Assembly (NCBI GenBank): GCA_022508805.1
Contig: JAFLUM010000004.1
Coordinates: 1-64,000 of the forward strand
DNA: 64,000 nucleotides
Origin: Oscillospiraceae bacterium
GTDB taxonomy: Bacteria; Bacillota; Clostridia; Oscillospirales; Acutalibacteraceae
Direction: 5' to 3'
The notes under the pieces were generated by a model that was not told where the DNA came from, made no database searches, and worked only from the letters and a program-made list of their open reading frames with translations. A program made the position numbers and the translations under genes. The first letter of the stretch is position 1, and every line of letters begins with the position of its first letter. Positions 9,604 to 17,837 of this stretch are shown in pieces.

Positions 9604-9650
9604 AATAAAAAGGACTCCGATATGACTGTTGTGCCATATGTGAGTCCTTT
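9604..9650 (-). promoter_or_regulatory. Terminator-like hairpin in the mntP leader / end of the nonulosonate operon
   Basis: A 9-bp stem (9609-9617 with 9642-9650) continues through an internal loop into 5 more pairs (9620-9624 with 9635-9639) and is followed on the minus strand by TTTTTATT. It can terminate the operon ending at 9688, but it also lies downstream of the mntP promoter, so mntP transcripts must pass through it. GUGAG at 9660-9656 can pair with CUCAC at 9644-9640 and would break the stem. This does not look like the yybP-ykoY manganese riboswitch. Confidence 0.6.
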
Positions 9651-9675
9651 GACTTCTCACTTACAAAGTACGGAA

Positions 9676-9704
9676 ATTTTACCATAATTACCGTGCTTTG
9701 TCAA
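9676..9704 (-). promoter_or_regulatory. Predicted sigma-A promoter of mntP
   Basis: A perfect TTGACA (9699-9704) and TAAAAT (9676-9681) are separated by 17 nt. The promoter overlaps the last codons of neuA, and the predicted start is near 9669, giving an untranslated leader of about 80 nt. Confidence 0.8.
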
Positions 9705-10383
9705 TCACGGATAATTTTTTCATAAGTATGCAGGCAAGCTCATAATCAAGCTCGTCATCGATATCGACAGACTCATATTTATTCATTATAAAGGCTCGAC
9801 TTCTCGCACCGAAAAAGTGCTTTTGCCGGAAATATGCATCGGGTTTGGCAATGTATATAGCTCCGTTGGGGCTGTACTCTTTGTAATTTTGTCTGCGGTA
9901 GACTGAAAAATCGTCATCAAAATATTTTAGACTTTTGTCATCGCCGACAGGTCGGACAAGAGATGAAGGAAATTCTGCCTCCTTTACCGACACAAGGAAA
10001 TCAAAGTCCTGTCTGTTCTCTTCAAACAGCCTGCACGCCTCGCATATATGCTTTTCGGTGCGCATTGGCGAGGTCGGTTGGAGCAGAACAAAATAATCAA
10101 TATTGCAAGGTAGGCGGTGCAGTAAATCCTCAAGCACCGCATAAGTTGTCGCAGTGTCGCTTGAAAGCTCTCCCCCGCGCATATAAACCTCTGCTCCGCA
10201 TTTTTCGGCAATTTCTTTGTATTTCAGTGAATCCGTTGAAACGATAACCGCGTTAAACATATTACATTTTAACGCCGCTTCAATGGTATACGACATCAAC
10301 GGCTTGCCGCAAATATCGATTATATTTTTGTCTGCCAGACCTTTAGAGCCTGAACGGGCAGGGATAACGGCTATCTTTTTCAA
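9688..10383 (-). CDS. neuA: CMP-nonulosonate cytidylyltransferase (NeuA/LegF family)
   Basis: The enzyme activates a nonulosonic acid (sialic or, from the neighbours, probably legionaminic acid) with CTP to give the CMP-sugar donor. The nucleotide-binding start AVIPARSGSKGLADKNI and the LLQPTSPMR segment are typical of the family; about 231 residues is the usual length. I prefer the TTG at 10383, since GGAG lies seven bases upstream and homologues start at KKIAVIPARSGSKG. An ATG at 10398 gives five more residues but has no ribosome binding site and overlaps neuC by 11 nt. It is the last gene of the operon. Confidence 0.88.
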   Translation of the reverse strand: MKKIAVIPARSGSKGLADKNIIDICGKPLMSYTIEAALKCNMFNAVIVSTDSLKYKEIAEKCGAEVYMRGGELSSDTATTYAVLEDLLHRLPCNIDYFVLLQPTSPMRTEKHICEACRLFEENRQDFDFLVSVKEAEFPSSLVRPVGDDKSLKYFDDDFSVYRRQNYKEYSPNGAIYIAKPDAYFRQKHFFGARSRAFIMNKYESVDIDDELDYELACILMKKLSVIDKAR

Positions 10384-10387
10384 TAAA

Positions 10388-11563
10388 TCACTCCACATTA
10401 ATATTAATATCGTAAAATTTCTTTTTGAGCCTATCGGATGTAAAATCTGTCATTTTTTCTTTTAGAATACGGACTATTTTTTCAGATGTGTTGCCGTCGC
10501 CGTAGGGATTTTTGGTTCTGTGGGCAAGCTCAACAAATTCAGTACTGTTTGCCTTATCTATGGCACGGCAAATATCATCGCAAACAGGTTCGCAGTCAAT
10601 AACGCTTTCTGCCCGTATCCTGCCGCGCTGACGGTCGCCTATATTCACGGTGGGTATTTTAAAGGACGGCGCCTCCAAAAGTCCGCTTGACGAATTGCCG
10701 ATGACCGTTTTGCAGTATTTAAGTGCCGAAAGATACCGCCTAAGCCCTAACGAGTTGACAGCGCAGACATTGTCATTGGTGTTTGCAAACTCGTCTACCA
10801 TCTTATTTATTATCCGTCCGTCAGAGTCCGCTCCCGCCTTTGTGATGATATATTTCATTTCGCCGTGCTTGCCGAAAGCCTTTAAAAGCTCGCCGAACTG
10901 TTTTTTTGAAGTATCCTCTTCCAGCGTTACGGGATGAAAGGTCACAACGGCATAATCGCGGTCAAGGGAAAAAGCAAGGCTTTTTTCAAGCTCTTCTTTT
11001 GACATAAGCGGCGTTTTGAGGGCGTTTTCCGCTCCCGTGCCGCCTACAGCGAACACTCTTTCAGGTGATTCGCCCAGTTGAATTACTCTTTTGCGGTATT
11101 CTTTTGTGCTTGTGAAATGAAGATAGCTCATTTTTGTTATGGCGTGGCGGACAGCCTCGTCAACTGCGCCCTCGGTGGTCTCGCCGCCGTAAAGATGGAT
11201 TATGGGAATGCGTGCATTCGCAGCCGCACAGCAGACCGCCAGCGTTTCGTATCTGTCGCCGAGCACCATAAGCGCGTCGGGCGTACTTTCGGCAAAATAA
11301 TCGGCAAAGCCCATCATTGCAAGTCCCATACTTTTGGATATTGCCGAAGGAGTATCGGTGCTTAAAAGTATTTCAATTTTTTTGTGGATTCTTATGCCGT
11401 CGCTTTCAATATCCTTATAGGTAAGTCCGAATTCAGGCGACAAATGAGCGCCTGTTACAACGACCTTGACACTGAAATCATCGGTTTTATTTAATGCGTC
11501 AATAATAGGCTTTAACAGTCCGTATTCCGCCCTTGTGGCGGTCAAAACCGCAATTTTTTTCAT
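10388..11563 (-). CDS. neuC: UDP-N-acetylglucosamine 2-epimerase, hydrolysing type (NeuC/LegG)
   Basis: NeuC/LegG enzymes invert C2 of a UDP-sugar and release UDP, giving ManNAc or, in the legionaminate pathway, the 2,4-diacetamido-trideoxymannose used by NeuB. The 391-residue protein begins KKIAVLTATRAEYGLLKPI, the family signature, and keeps the GT-B fold features (GDRYETLAV, HLYGGETTEGAVDEAVRHAITK with the conserved Glu and His, and GNSSSGLLEAPSF). It overlaps neuB by 4 nt (ATGA). With LegB and LegC in the same operon, the 6-deoxy-4-amino substrate is more likely than plain UDP-GlcNAc. Confidence 0.92.
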   Translation of the reverse strand: MKKIAVLTATRAEYGLLKPIIDALNKTDDFSVKVVVTGAHLSPEFGLTYKDIESDGIRIHKKIEILLSTDTPSAISKSMGLAMMGFADYFAESTPDALMVLGDRYETLAVCCAAANARIPIIHLYGGETTEGAVDEAVRHAITKMSYLHFTSTKEYRKRVIQLGESPERVFAVGGTGAENALKTPLMSKEELEKSLAFSLDRDYAVVTFHPVTLEEDTSKKQFGELLKAFGKHGEMKYIITKAGADSDGRIINKMVDEFANTNDNVCAVNSLGLRRYLSALKYCKTVIGNSSSGLLEAPSFKIPTVNIGDRQRGRIRAESVIDCEPVCDDICRAIDKANSTEFVELAHRTKNPYGDGNTSEKIVRILKEKMTDFTSDRLKKKFYDININVE

Positions 11564-12555
11564 AGCTCTATCAGCTCGTCCTCTTTAAAATCTCTGACCG
11601 CCGCCGTTCCCAGCACCTCAAACCATTTCATAGGCGAAATACCGTTGCCGGGACGCTTTGCGGTGATATTATTCTCAGTTAATATTTCGCCCCGTTTGAT
11701 ATCGCGCTTTGCGACAATGCTCTTTCTTGCTGCGGATATATTGGAAAGCTCAGATATATCAGGCTTTTTTTCAAAGCATCCTAAAGCTTTTTCGGTATTT
11801 CTTATATACGATACCGTATTTTTAAGCTCATCGGGTTCAAGGCTCGCCTTGTGATCAGGTCCGCTCATATTTTTATCAAGCGTAAAATGCTTTTCGATAA
11901 TTTGAGCGCCCATAGCCACAGCCGCGACAGACACTTCAAAGCCTTTTGTGTGGTCGGAATAGCCTACAGTACAGTTAAATCTTTCGCGCAGAGTTATCAT
12001 TGCGTTGAGATTCACATTTTCATACGGCGTTGGGTAATTTGTGGTACAGTGTAAAAGCGATATTTCCCCCGAACCGTTTTGACGGAGTATTTTAACTGCT
12101 GTTTCCACCTCTTCTAATGTACACATACCCGTTGACATCACGACAGGTTTGCCTGTTTTGGCTATTTCCATAAGATACGGCAAGTCGTTTATCTCACCCG
12201 ACGGTATTTTCCAAAATTTCATACCGAGTGTATTTAAAAAGGCTATGCTTGGGATGTCAAAGGGTGTGGACAGAAAATCTATTTTTCGATAATCGCAGTA
12301 ATTTTTGATTTCTTCGAAATCATTAAAGGAAAGCTCTAATTCTTTGAGCATTTGTAGCTGGCTTTGAATTTTACCCGTATTTTCATTTTGATATTTAGCT
12401 TGAGCACAGTATTTTGATACTAAATTTTCAGCCTTAAAGGTCTGAAATTTGATACAGTCCGCACCTGCTTCCGCCGCTTTGTCCACGAGCTTTTTGGCAA
12501 TTTCCAAAGAGCCGTTGTGATTGACTCCTGCCTCAGCGATAATGTAAACACTCAT
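11560..12555 (-). CDS. neuB: N-acetylneuraminate/legionaminate synthase (NeuB/LegI family)
   Basis: NeuB condenses phosphoenolpyruvate with an N-acetylmannosamine-type sugar to make the nine-carbon acid. The 331-residue protein has the TIM-barrel start IIAEAGVNHNGSLEIAKKLVDKA, the metal-site and catalytic segments (CTTNYPTPYENVNLNAM, GYSDHTKG, EKHFTLDKNMSGPDHKASLEP), and a C-terminal antifreeze-like SAF domain (about residues 275-331, SIVAKRDIKRGEILTENNI) that closes the neighbouring active site in the dimer. It overlaps NeuD upstream and neuC downstream by 4 nt each, so the genes are translationally coupled. Confidence 0.93.
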   Translation of the reverse strand: MSVYIIAEAGVNHNGSLEIAKKLVDKAAEAGADCIKFQTFKAENLVSKYCAQAKYQNENTGKIQSQLQMLKELELSFNDFEEIKNYCDYRKIDFLSTPFDIPSIAFLNTLGMKFWKIPSGEINDLPYLMEIAKTGKPVVMSTGMCTLEEVETAVKILRQNGSGEISLLHCTTNYPTPYENVNLNAMITLRERFNCTVGYSDHTKGFEVSVAAVAMGAQIIEKHFTLDKNMSGPDHKASLEPDELKNTVSYIRNTEKALGCFEKKPDISELSNISAARKSIVAKRDIKRGEILTENNITAKRPGNGISPMKWFEVLGTAAVRDFKEDELIEL

Positions 12556-13190
12556 TTTTCTTTCTCCTTGCAGGGATTGCCGTATGCAGTTTTGCCGTCA
12601 GCAATATTTTTTACGGCAACGCTCCCTGCACCTATAGTGACATTTTTCCCGATTTTGATCTGTTGACGGATTACCGAACCTGCGCCGATATGCGAACCGT
12701 CACCGACGGCAGTATTTCCGCAGAGCACGGCGTGAGGCGCAACGTGTACAAATTCGCCTAAACTACATTGATGTTCTATTACGGCTGCGGTATTTATGAT
12801 GCAGTTATTACCGATTTCCGCCAGCGAATTAACTACCGCCTGTTTTCCTATGAAGATCCCCTCGCCTAAATTCACGTTTTTACTGACGCTCGCCGTTTTG
12901 TCAATTATATTCGGTACATTAAATCCGATTTTTTTAATTTGATTATAAATTCTTCGACGATTATTCGGGTCGCCGATACTACCTACCGTGATGAACGCAT
13001 CAGTAAAACCTTTTTGAAACAGCTTTTCAAGGCAGTCGTCTGTGCCGACTATGGGGATGCCCAACAATTTTTTGCCTACACTTTCTTTGTCGGTGATAAC
13101 TATTTCTTCGTATTCCGTCGAGGTAAGCACCGTGTCAATGACGGACGCGCAGTGCCCTCCGCCTCCTACCAAAACAAGTTTATTGCTCAT
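12552..13190 (-). CDS. Sugar O/N-acyltransferase, NeuD/PglD/LegH family
   Basis: The 212-residue protein has an N-terminal Rossmann-like PglD domain (LVLVGGGGHCASVIDTV) and a C-terminal left-handed beta-helix of hexapeptide repeats ending IGAGSVAVKNIADGKTAYGNPCKEK. Family members move an acetyl group from acetyl-CoA onto an amino or hydroxyl of the nonulosonate or its precursor. Here it most likely acts as LegH, N-acetylating the 4-amino sugar made by LegC. Catalytic His is probably in IEHQCSLG. I prefer the ATG at 13190 (AGGGAAAGG upstream) over a TTG at 13199. It overlaps the preceding gene by 11 nt. Confidence 0.85.
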   Translation of the reverse strand: MSNKLVLVGGGGHCASVIDTVLTSTEYEEIVITDKESVGKKLLGIPIVGTDDCLEKLFQKGFTDAFITVGSIGDPNNRRRIYNQIKKIGFNVPNIIDKTASVSKNVNLGEGIFIGKQAVVNSLAEIGNNCIINTAAVIEHQCSLGEFVHVAPHAVLCGNTAVGDGSHIGAGSVIRQQIKIGKNVTIGAGSVAVKNIADGKTAYGNPCKEKEK

Positions 13191-14232
13191 ATGTTTCAAG
13201 CCTTTCCCTCATTTTCTCAAGCTCCTCAGGCTGACCCATATCCATCCAGTCGTTTTCACCTATGGGATAAACGCCTATTTTTTTTCCCTTTTCTCTGCAT
13301 TTTTCAATAATTTCGGGAAAATCAACGGCCTTATTCATTTGCAAACTGTCTATTATATGCGGCTCGACTATATAACAACCTGTATTCGTAAAAAACGACA
13401 TTTGCGGTTTTTCACGCATATCCTCGATTTCTCCGTTGTCGCCTATTTCCACGACTCCGTAGGGAACGGTGAAATTTTTAAGCGAACAGATCACTGTTAT
13501 ATCGTTGCAGTTATCCCTATGTTGCCTGTAAATCTTGGCAAAATCCTCGGTAACAAGAATATCGCAGTTCGTGAGAATAAATTCCCTATTTATTTTTCCT
13601 TTTAAAAGGCTCAGTCCCCCGCCTGTGCCGAGAGAATTTTTTTCGTCAATGTATTCTATATCGTAGTTTTTATCAATTTCGTTAAAATACGCCTTTATCA
13701 TATTTTTCTTGTGATTAACGATAAGATAAAATTTATTACAGCCGAGACGGCGAAACCTGTTGATAATAAGCTCGGCTATGGGAATGTCGCCCACGGGAAT
13801 CAGAGGTTTTGGTAAAATTTTTGTGTAAGGATAAAGACGCGTTCCCAAGCCCCCTGCCATCATTACAACAGGGATATTGATTTTTTCCCTATTCAGAAAA
13901 GCATCACGGTCATTTTTAAAAACAATGTTTATGATTTTCTTGCGGTCGTCTACTATGGGCAGAGCGTCGATGGAGTGTGTTTTCATATAACCGAATATTT
14001 CTTCTCTTCTTTCGGATCTTAGGTATTTGGGGGAATAGTTTGCGGCATTTTTAACGGGTGCATTTAGTGAGCCGCCCTTTAATATCCACCGCCTGATATC
14101 GCCGTCGGTAAGCGAAGCTTCTAACCTTTCGTCCATGTGAATAAACAGTATTTTTTTAGCGTTTTTATCTAAAAGCTCCATAGCCTGCAGGACAGTGCAG
14201 GAGTCGTTTATGAGTATATCTTTAATTTCCAT
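13180..14232 (-). CDS. CBS-domain sugar-phosphate nucleotidyltransferase (PtmE-like)
   Basis: The 350-residue protein joins a pair of CBS domains (about residues 1-115) to a nucleotidyltransferase domain with the signature VVMMAGGLGTRLYPYTKILPKPLIPVGD at about 120-148. This arrangement matches PtmE of Campylobacter jejuni, which makes GDP-glucosamine in the route to CMP-legionaminate. Its place between LegC and NeuD supports that job, with nucleotide preference (GDP versus UDP) inferred only. The CBS pair may sense a nucleotide and tune flux. Genes for the glucosamine-1-phosphate supply are not in the cluster. Confidence 0.85.
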   Translation of the reverse strand: MEIKDILINDSCTVLQAMELLDKNAKKILFIHMDERLEASLTDGDIRRWILKGGSLNAPVKNAANYSPKYLRSERREEIFGYMKTHSIDALPIVDDRKKIINIVFKNDRDAFLNREKINIPVVMMAGGLGTRLYPYTKILPKPLIPVGDIPIAELIINRFRRLGCNKFYLIVNHKKNMIKAYFNEIDKNYDIEYIDEKNSLGTGGGLSLLKGKINREFILTNCDILVTEDFAKIYRQHRDNCNDITVICSLKNFTVPYGVVEIGDNGEIEDMREKPQMSFFTNTGCYIVEPHIIDSLQMNKAVDFPEIIEKCREKGKKIGVYPIGENDWMDMGQPEELEKMRERLETYEQ

Positions 14233-14241
14233 AAATTTTCC

Positions 14242-15402
14242 TCAGGAATTTTCTATTGCGTTTACCACCGTTTCAATACCGTCAAGGGTCAAATTCGTAC
14301 TGCAGGGTATATTAACAATGTTTTTTCCAAAATATTTCGCCCTCTCAATTTTATATGTCCTTGCACCTGCATACGGCTTTTGGTCGCTTATTAGTCCCCA
14401 AAGGGGTCTTGACTGAATATTATGCGCCGACAAATATTTTATAAGGGAGTCACGGCTGAGCTTATAGCCGTCACACAGTAAGGCATAAAACCAGCGGTTG
14501 GATCTTATATTTTTTCTGAAATTTAAAAGCTTTAAGCCGTCGATACGGTCAAATCTTCTCTTATATTCGTTATAATTATTTTCTTTAATTTTTATGAAGT
14601 CTTCTAATTGCTCAAGCTGAGCCACACCGAGAGCCGCCTGCAAATTAGTCATTCGGTAATTGTAGCCGATATCATCATGGGTGTAATACAGCCCGTCACT
14701 CTTTGCCTGAGTGGTAAGGTGCTTGGCTTTTTTTAGGTATTCAGCGTTATTTGACACTATCATACCTCCCCCGCCTGTGGTGATGATTTTGTTGCCGTTA
14801 AAGGAATAAACGCCGATATCGCCTATTGTTCCTGCGAATTTACCCTTAAATTTTCCGTCGGTATAATATGTGCCTATGGCTTCGGTGGCATCCTCCACGA
14901 TTTTTAAATTGTATTTTAAAGCGATATCGGTTATCGCTTCCATATCCGCCATATTTCCGAATACGTGAACCGCTACAACTGCTTTGATTTGTCTGCCGTT
15001 TGCTTTGTCGAACAGCTTGCCGTCTGTGAAATTGCATTCTTCCTCGCAAAACTGCCTGAGTTTTACGGGGTCAAGGCACAAAGAGTCGTCGCAGTCCATA
15101 AAAACAGGCTCTGCGCCGATATATTTAACGGGATTGACAGCGGCAATAAACGTGAGCGTTGGGACAATGACCTCGTCAGCAGGCGTAACTCCCGTAAGTA
15201 TTAAAGCTATGTGAAGTCCCGCCGTGCCGTTTTGGCAGGACACTGCGCCTTTTGCACCCGTATATTCGGCGATTTTCCTTTCAAAACCGTCAACGTACGG
15301 TCCGCCTGTCGATACCCATTCCGTTTTGATGGCATTAGCAACGTATTCCAGCTCATTCCCCTTTAAATTAGGTACGGACAGGGGAATAAAATTTCCCGTC
15401 AT
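14242..15402 (-). CDS. legC: PLP-dependent 4-aminotransferase LegC
   Basis: This DegT/DnrJ/EryC1-type aminotransferase of 386 residues would convert the 4-keto sugar from LegB to the 4-amino sugar. It begins with the LegC-like FIPLSVPNLKGNELEYVANAIKTEWVSTGGPYV. Visible family features are SCQNGTAGLHIAL (cofactor phosphate binding), VEDATEAIGTYY (Asp to the PLP ring nitrogen) and the Schiff-base lysine in YSFNGNKIITTGGGGMI. It lies 12 nt downstream of legB and 9 nt upstream of the PtmE-like gene, clearly one operon. Confidence 0.88.
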   Translation of the reverse strand: MTGNFIPLSVPNLKGNELEYVANAIKTEWVSTGGPYVDGFERKIAEYTGAKGAVSCQNGTAGLHIALILTGVTPADEVIVPTLTFIAAVNPVKYIGAEPVFMDCDDSLCLDPVKLRQFCEEECNFTDGKLFDKANGRQIKAVVAVHVFGNMADMEAITDIALKYNLKIVEDATEAIGTYYTDGKFKGKFAGTIGDIGVYSFNGNKIITTGGGGMIVSNNAEYLKKAKHLTTQAKSDGLYYTHDDIGYNYRMTNLQAALGVAQLEQLEDFIKIKENNYNEYKRRFDRIDGLKLLNFRKNIRSNRWFYALLCDGYKLSRDSLIKYLSAHNIQSRPLWGLISDQKPYAGARTYKIERAKYFGKNIVNIPCSTNLTLDGIETVVNAIENS

Positions 15403-15414
15403 TCTTCCACCGCC

Positions 15415-16395
15415 TTACAGATTATAAATGTCGGCTTTATATTTATCCAAATTGTCACGAAAAAAGGAAACTGTCTGCCCGAGCCCTTCGTCAAGAGTAA
15501 AACTCGGTCGCCAATCGGTCAATTCAAGGATTTTTTTATTACAGCCTAAAAGCCTGTTGACCTCGCTTTTTTCTGGACGTAATCTCTCTTCGTCACAAAC
15601 AATTTTTGCGTTTGGATTTATCATATTTATAAGCTTTTGGGTAAGTTCGCCTATTGAAATTTCTGTTCCCGTTGCAATGTTTATCTCTTGCCCAACGGCT
15701 TTTTCGGAGCGGTAGATGGAAATAAAGCCGCTAACGGTGTCTTTAACATAGTTAAAATCTCTTGTAGGCGTGAGTGCGCCGAGCCTTATTTCCCTTTTAC
15801 CCGAGAGCAGCTGTGTGATTATTGTCGGTATGACCGCTCTTGCAGACTGACGTGGACCGTAGGTATTAAATGGTCTTACTATAGTTACGGGCAGATTAAA
15901 TGAGCGGTAAAAGGACTCCGCCAATCTATCTGCCCCTATTTTTGTTGCGGAATAGGGCGACTGACCCTGTAAAGGGTGCTTTTCGTCTATCGGTACATAC
16001 TGCGCTGTGCCGTACACCTCAGAGGTAGAGGTCACAAGGACTCTTTGTGTACCGAAATCCCTTGCCGCCTGCAAGACGTTGAGAGTTCCTTTTATGTTGG
16101 TATCCACGTAAGTTTCCGGCGAACGGTAGCTGTACGGTATGGCTATAAGCGCCGCCAGATGAAATACGGAATCAACACCTTTTACTGCCTCTCTTACGCC
16201 GTATGAGTCACGGATATCGCCTACCACAACTTCAACGCTATCCATAATTTCTTTCGGCAGAGTATCAAGCCAGCCGCGGCTGTTAAAGGAATTGTAATAT
16301 ACAAACGCTTTGACAGAGTAGCCCTTTTTTACAAGCTCCTCTGTTAAATGACTGCCGATAAAGCCGTCTGAGCCTGTGACCAATATTTTTTCCAT
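15415..16395 (-). CDS. legB: NAD-dependent 4,6-dehydratase LegB
   Basis: The first committed step of the legionaminate branch: dehydration of a nucleotide-linked GlcNAc to the 4-keto-6-deoxy sugar. The 326-residue extended short-chain dehydrogenase has the NAD motif TGSDGFIGSHL, the LegB-like AFVYYNSFNSRGWLD, the active-site Thr/Ser region VTSTSEVYG and the catalytic YSATK. I chose the ATG at 16395, six bases after GAGG; a GTG at 16407 would add four residues. In C. jejuni the LegB substrate is GDP-GlcNAc, in line with the PtmE-like gene here. Confidence 0.9.
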   Translation of the reverse strand: MEKILVTGSDGFIGSHLTEELVKKGYSVKAFVYYNSFNSRGWLDTLPKEIMDSVEVVVGDIRDSYGVREAVKGVDSVFHLAALIAIPYSYRSPETYVDTNIKGTLNVLQAARDFGTQRVLVTSTSEVYGTAQYVPIDEKHPLQGQSPYSATKIGADRLAESFYRSFNLPVTIVRPFNTYGPRQSARAVIPTIITQLLSGKREIRLGALTPTRDFNYVKDTVSGFISIYRSEKAVGQEINIATGTEISIGELTQKLINMINPNAKIVCDEERLRPEKSEVNRLLGCNKKILELTDWRPSFTLDEGLGQTVSFFRDNLDKYKADIYNL

Positions 16396-16424
16396 ACTTA
16401 ACCTCACATTTAATCAACGCTTAT

Positions 16425-17837
16425 TTAAAAAATTGCTTTGTTTTTGACGGTTTTATATAAAAGAGACACACCTAAAAAGACAGCAAGCACCCAGCGCACG
16501 AGCCAAAAATCAGCTAATAAATAATAGAGCACAAGCGTTACGGCAACGCTGATAATAGATTTATAATAGGTTTTTATGCCGAATGTGTATTTTTCTTTCA
16601 GGACGTATTTTGCAATTAACTGATGGAATATAAACAACGCCGTATACGCCGTAAGGGTTGCCGCTGCCGCACCTTTCATACCGAATTTTCCGATAAGAAA
16701 ATAATTTAAAACAATATTGACTGCCGCCGAGAACAGCGTTCCGACCGCAATATTTAAAGATTTTTTGTAGTAAAACTGAAAATTGACAGGGAAAGAATAT
16801 AAAAATATCATATATGAGCTGACTGCCAGCATCGGCAGATATTCGATACACTGCCAAAAATCCTCGTTTGCAAATATTTTGACGACCTCGGGACAGATCA
16901 TCAAAAATCCCATAGTGAGCACTGTAAACAGAAATATATAATTTTTTGTTCTCTTTTTTATGACACCGTAGTCGCCCGCTTTCATATGGTCATAATAGAC
17001 GGGTACCCATGTATTGTTCAGAGCGTTCCAAACGATCACAAGAATATGCGAAACCGTCACTGCGAAGCTGTAAATTCCCACGGCGGAATCACCGTAAAAG
17101 GCTTTGAGCATAATTTTGTCAGTCTGTGAAAGCACCGTCTGCGACAGACCGTGGAACACAAGTGGCAGACACAGCGGCAGGCAGTATTTCCAGTATTCCT
17201 TGTTAAATCCCGTTTTGCCGCGTGCAACAATAGCGGCGGCCAATGCGATGCCGATAACTGTATTTGGCGCCGCCAAGCCGATAATTCTGCCCAAATAGTT
17301 ATTTTCCTGCGGGAAAACCTTTAATATGAGTATGAGCGACAGTACAACTGTCAGCGTGGCTGTTAAAAGGGAAAATGTAAAGTTTTTATAAGCCTCTTTT
17401 TGGTAAATGAAAACGCTTGAAGCAAAGTTTAACGAGAATGCTCCGAAGCTGTGGAGAATCAGCAAGGCTATTACAAAGGTACTGAAGCCCGTTACAGCCT
17501 TTATGGGCTCAATGAATATCACCGTCAGCGCGCTGACGACTGCCAGCGAACAGCAGGATATTGTTATAACGGATGATCGGTACGGATTCTGTTTTTCCCT
17601 TGGGAAATGGACGACAGAGGTGGAAATTGTCCCCGAAGTCTGCAAACCGATTATCGTTGTAAAAATCTGCACCCATGTTACATAGAGCGAGGCAATGCCG
17701 TAATTCGCCGTGCCCAAAACCCTTGTGAATATGGGCACGGTAAAAAAGCTTATACCGTTTAGAATAATGGGACCTGCCATATTGAAAAACGCCGTGACAT
17801 TGACGTTTTTCGATTTTATCAGCTTGCCTATATTCAT
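16425..17837 (-). CDS. Wzx-type oligosaccharide flippase
   Basis: This 470-residue protein with about 12 hydrophobic helices belongs to the polysaccharide-biosynthesis branch of the MOP superfamily. It would flip undecaprenyl-linked repeat units to the outer face of the membrane for polymerisation. The N-terminal GPIILNGISFFTVPIFTRVLGTANYGIASLYVTW is characteristic. It overlaps the upstream polymerase-transferase gene by 4 nt (ATGA), fitting the Wzx/Wzy pathway. It is unlike the second flippase in this window at 61832-63376. Confidence 0.88.
   Translation of the reverse strand: MNIGKLIKSKNVNVTAFFNMAGPIILNGISFFTVPIFTRVLGTANYGIASLYVTWVQIFTTIIGLQTSGTISTSVVHFPREKQNPYRSSVITISCCSLAVVSALTVIFIEPIKAVTGFSTFVIALLILHSFGAFSLNFASSVFIYQKEAYKNFTFSLLTATLTVVLSLILILKVFPQENNYLGRIIGLAAPNTVIGIALAAAIVARGKTGFNKEYWKYCLPLCLPLVFHGLSQTVLSQTDKIMLKAFYGDSAVGIYSFAVTVSHILVIVWNALNNTWVPVYYDHMKAGDYGVIKKRTKNYIFLFTVLTMGFLMICPEVVKIFANEDFWQCIEYLPMLAVSSYMIFLYSFPVNFQFYYKKSLNIAVGTLFSAAVNIVLNYFLIGKFGMKGAAAATLTAYTALFIFHQLIAKYVLKEKYTFGIKTYYKSIISVAVTLVLYYLLADFWLVRWVLAVFLGVSLLYKTVKNKAIF

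Noticed and set aside
9586-9660. In-frame 25-residue N-terminal extension of MntP from a GTG at 9660
   Set aside because: It is hydrophilic, absent from the family and lies within a leader hairpin; the ATG at 9585 has a good GGAGAAGG site.
9604-9668. yybP-ykoY manganese riboswitch in the mntP leader
   Set aside because: The leader is too short and the conserved loop sequences of that class are not visible.
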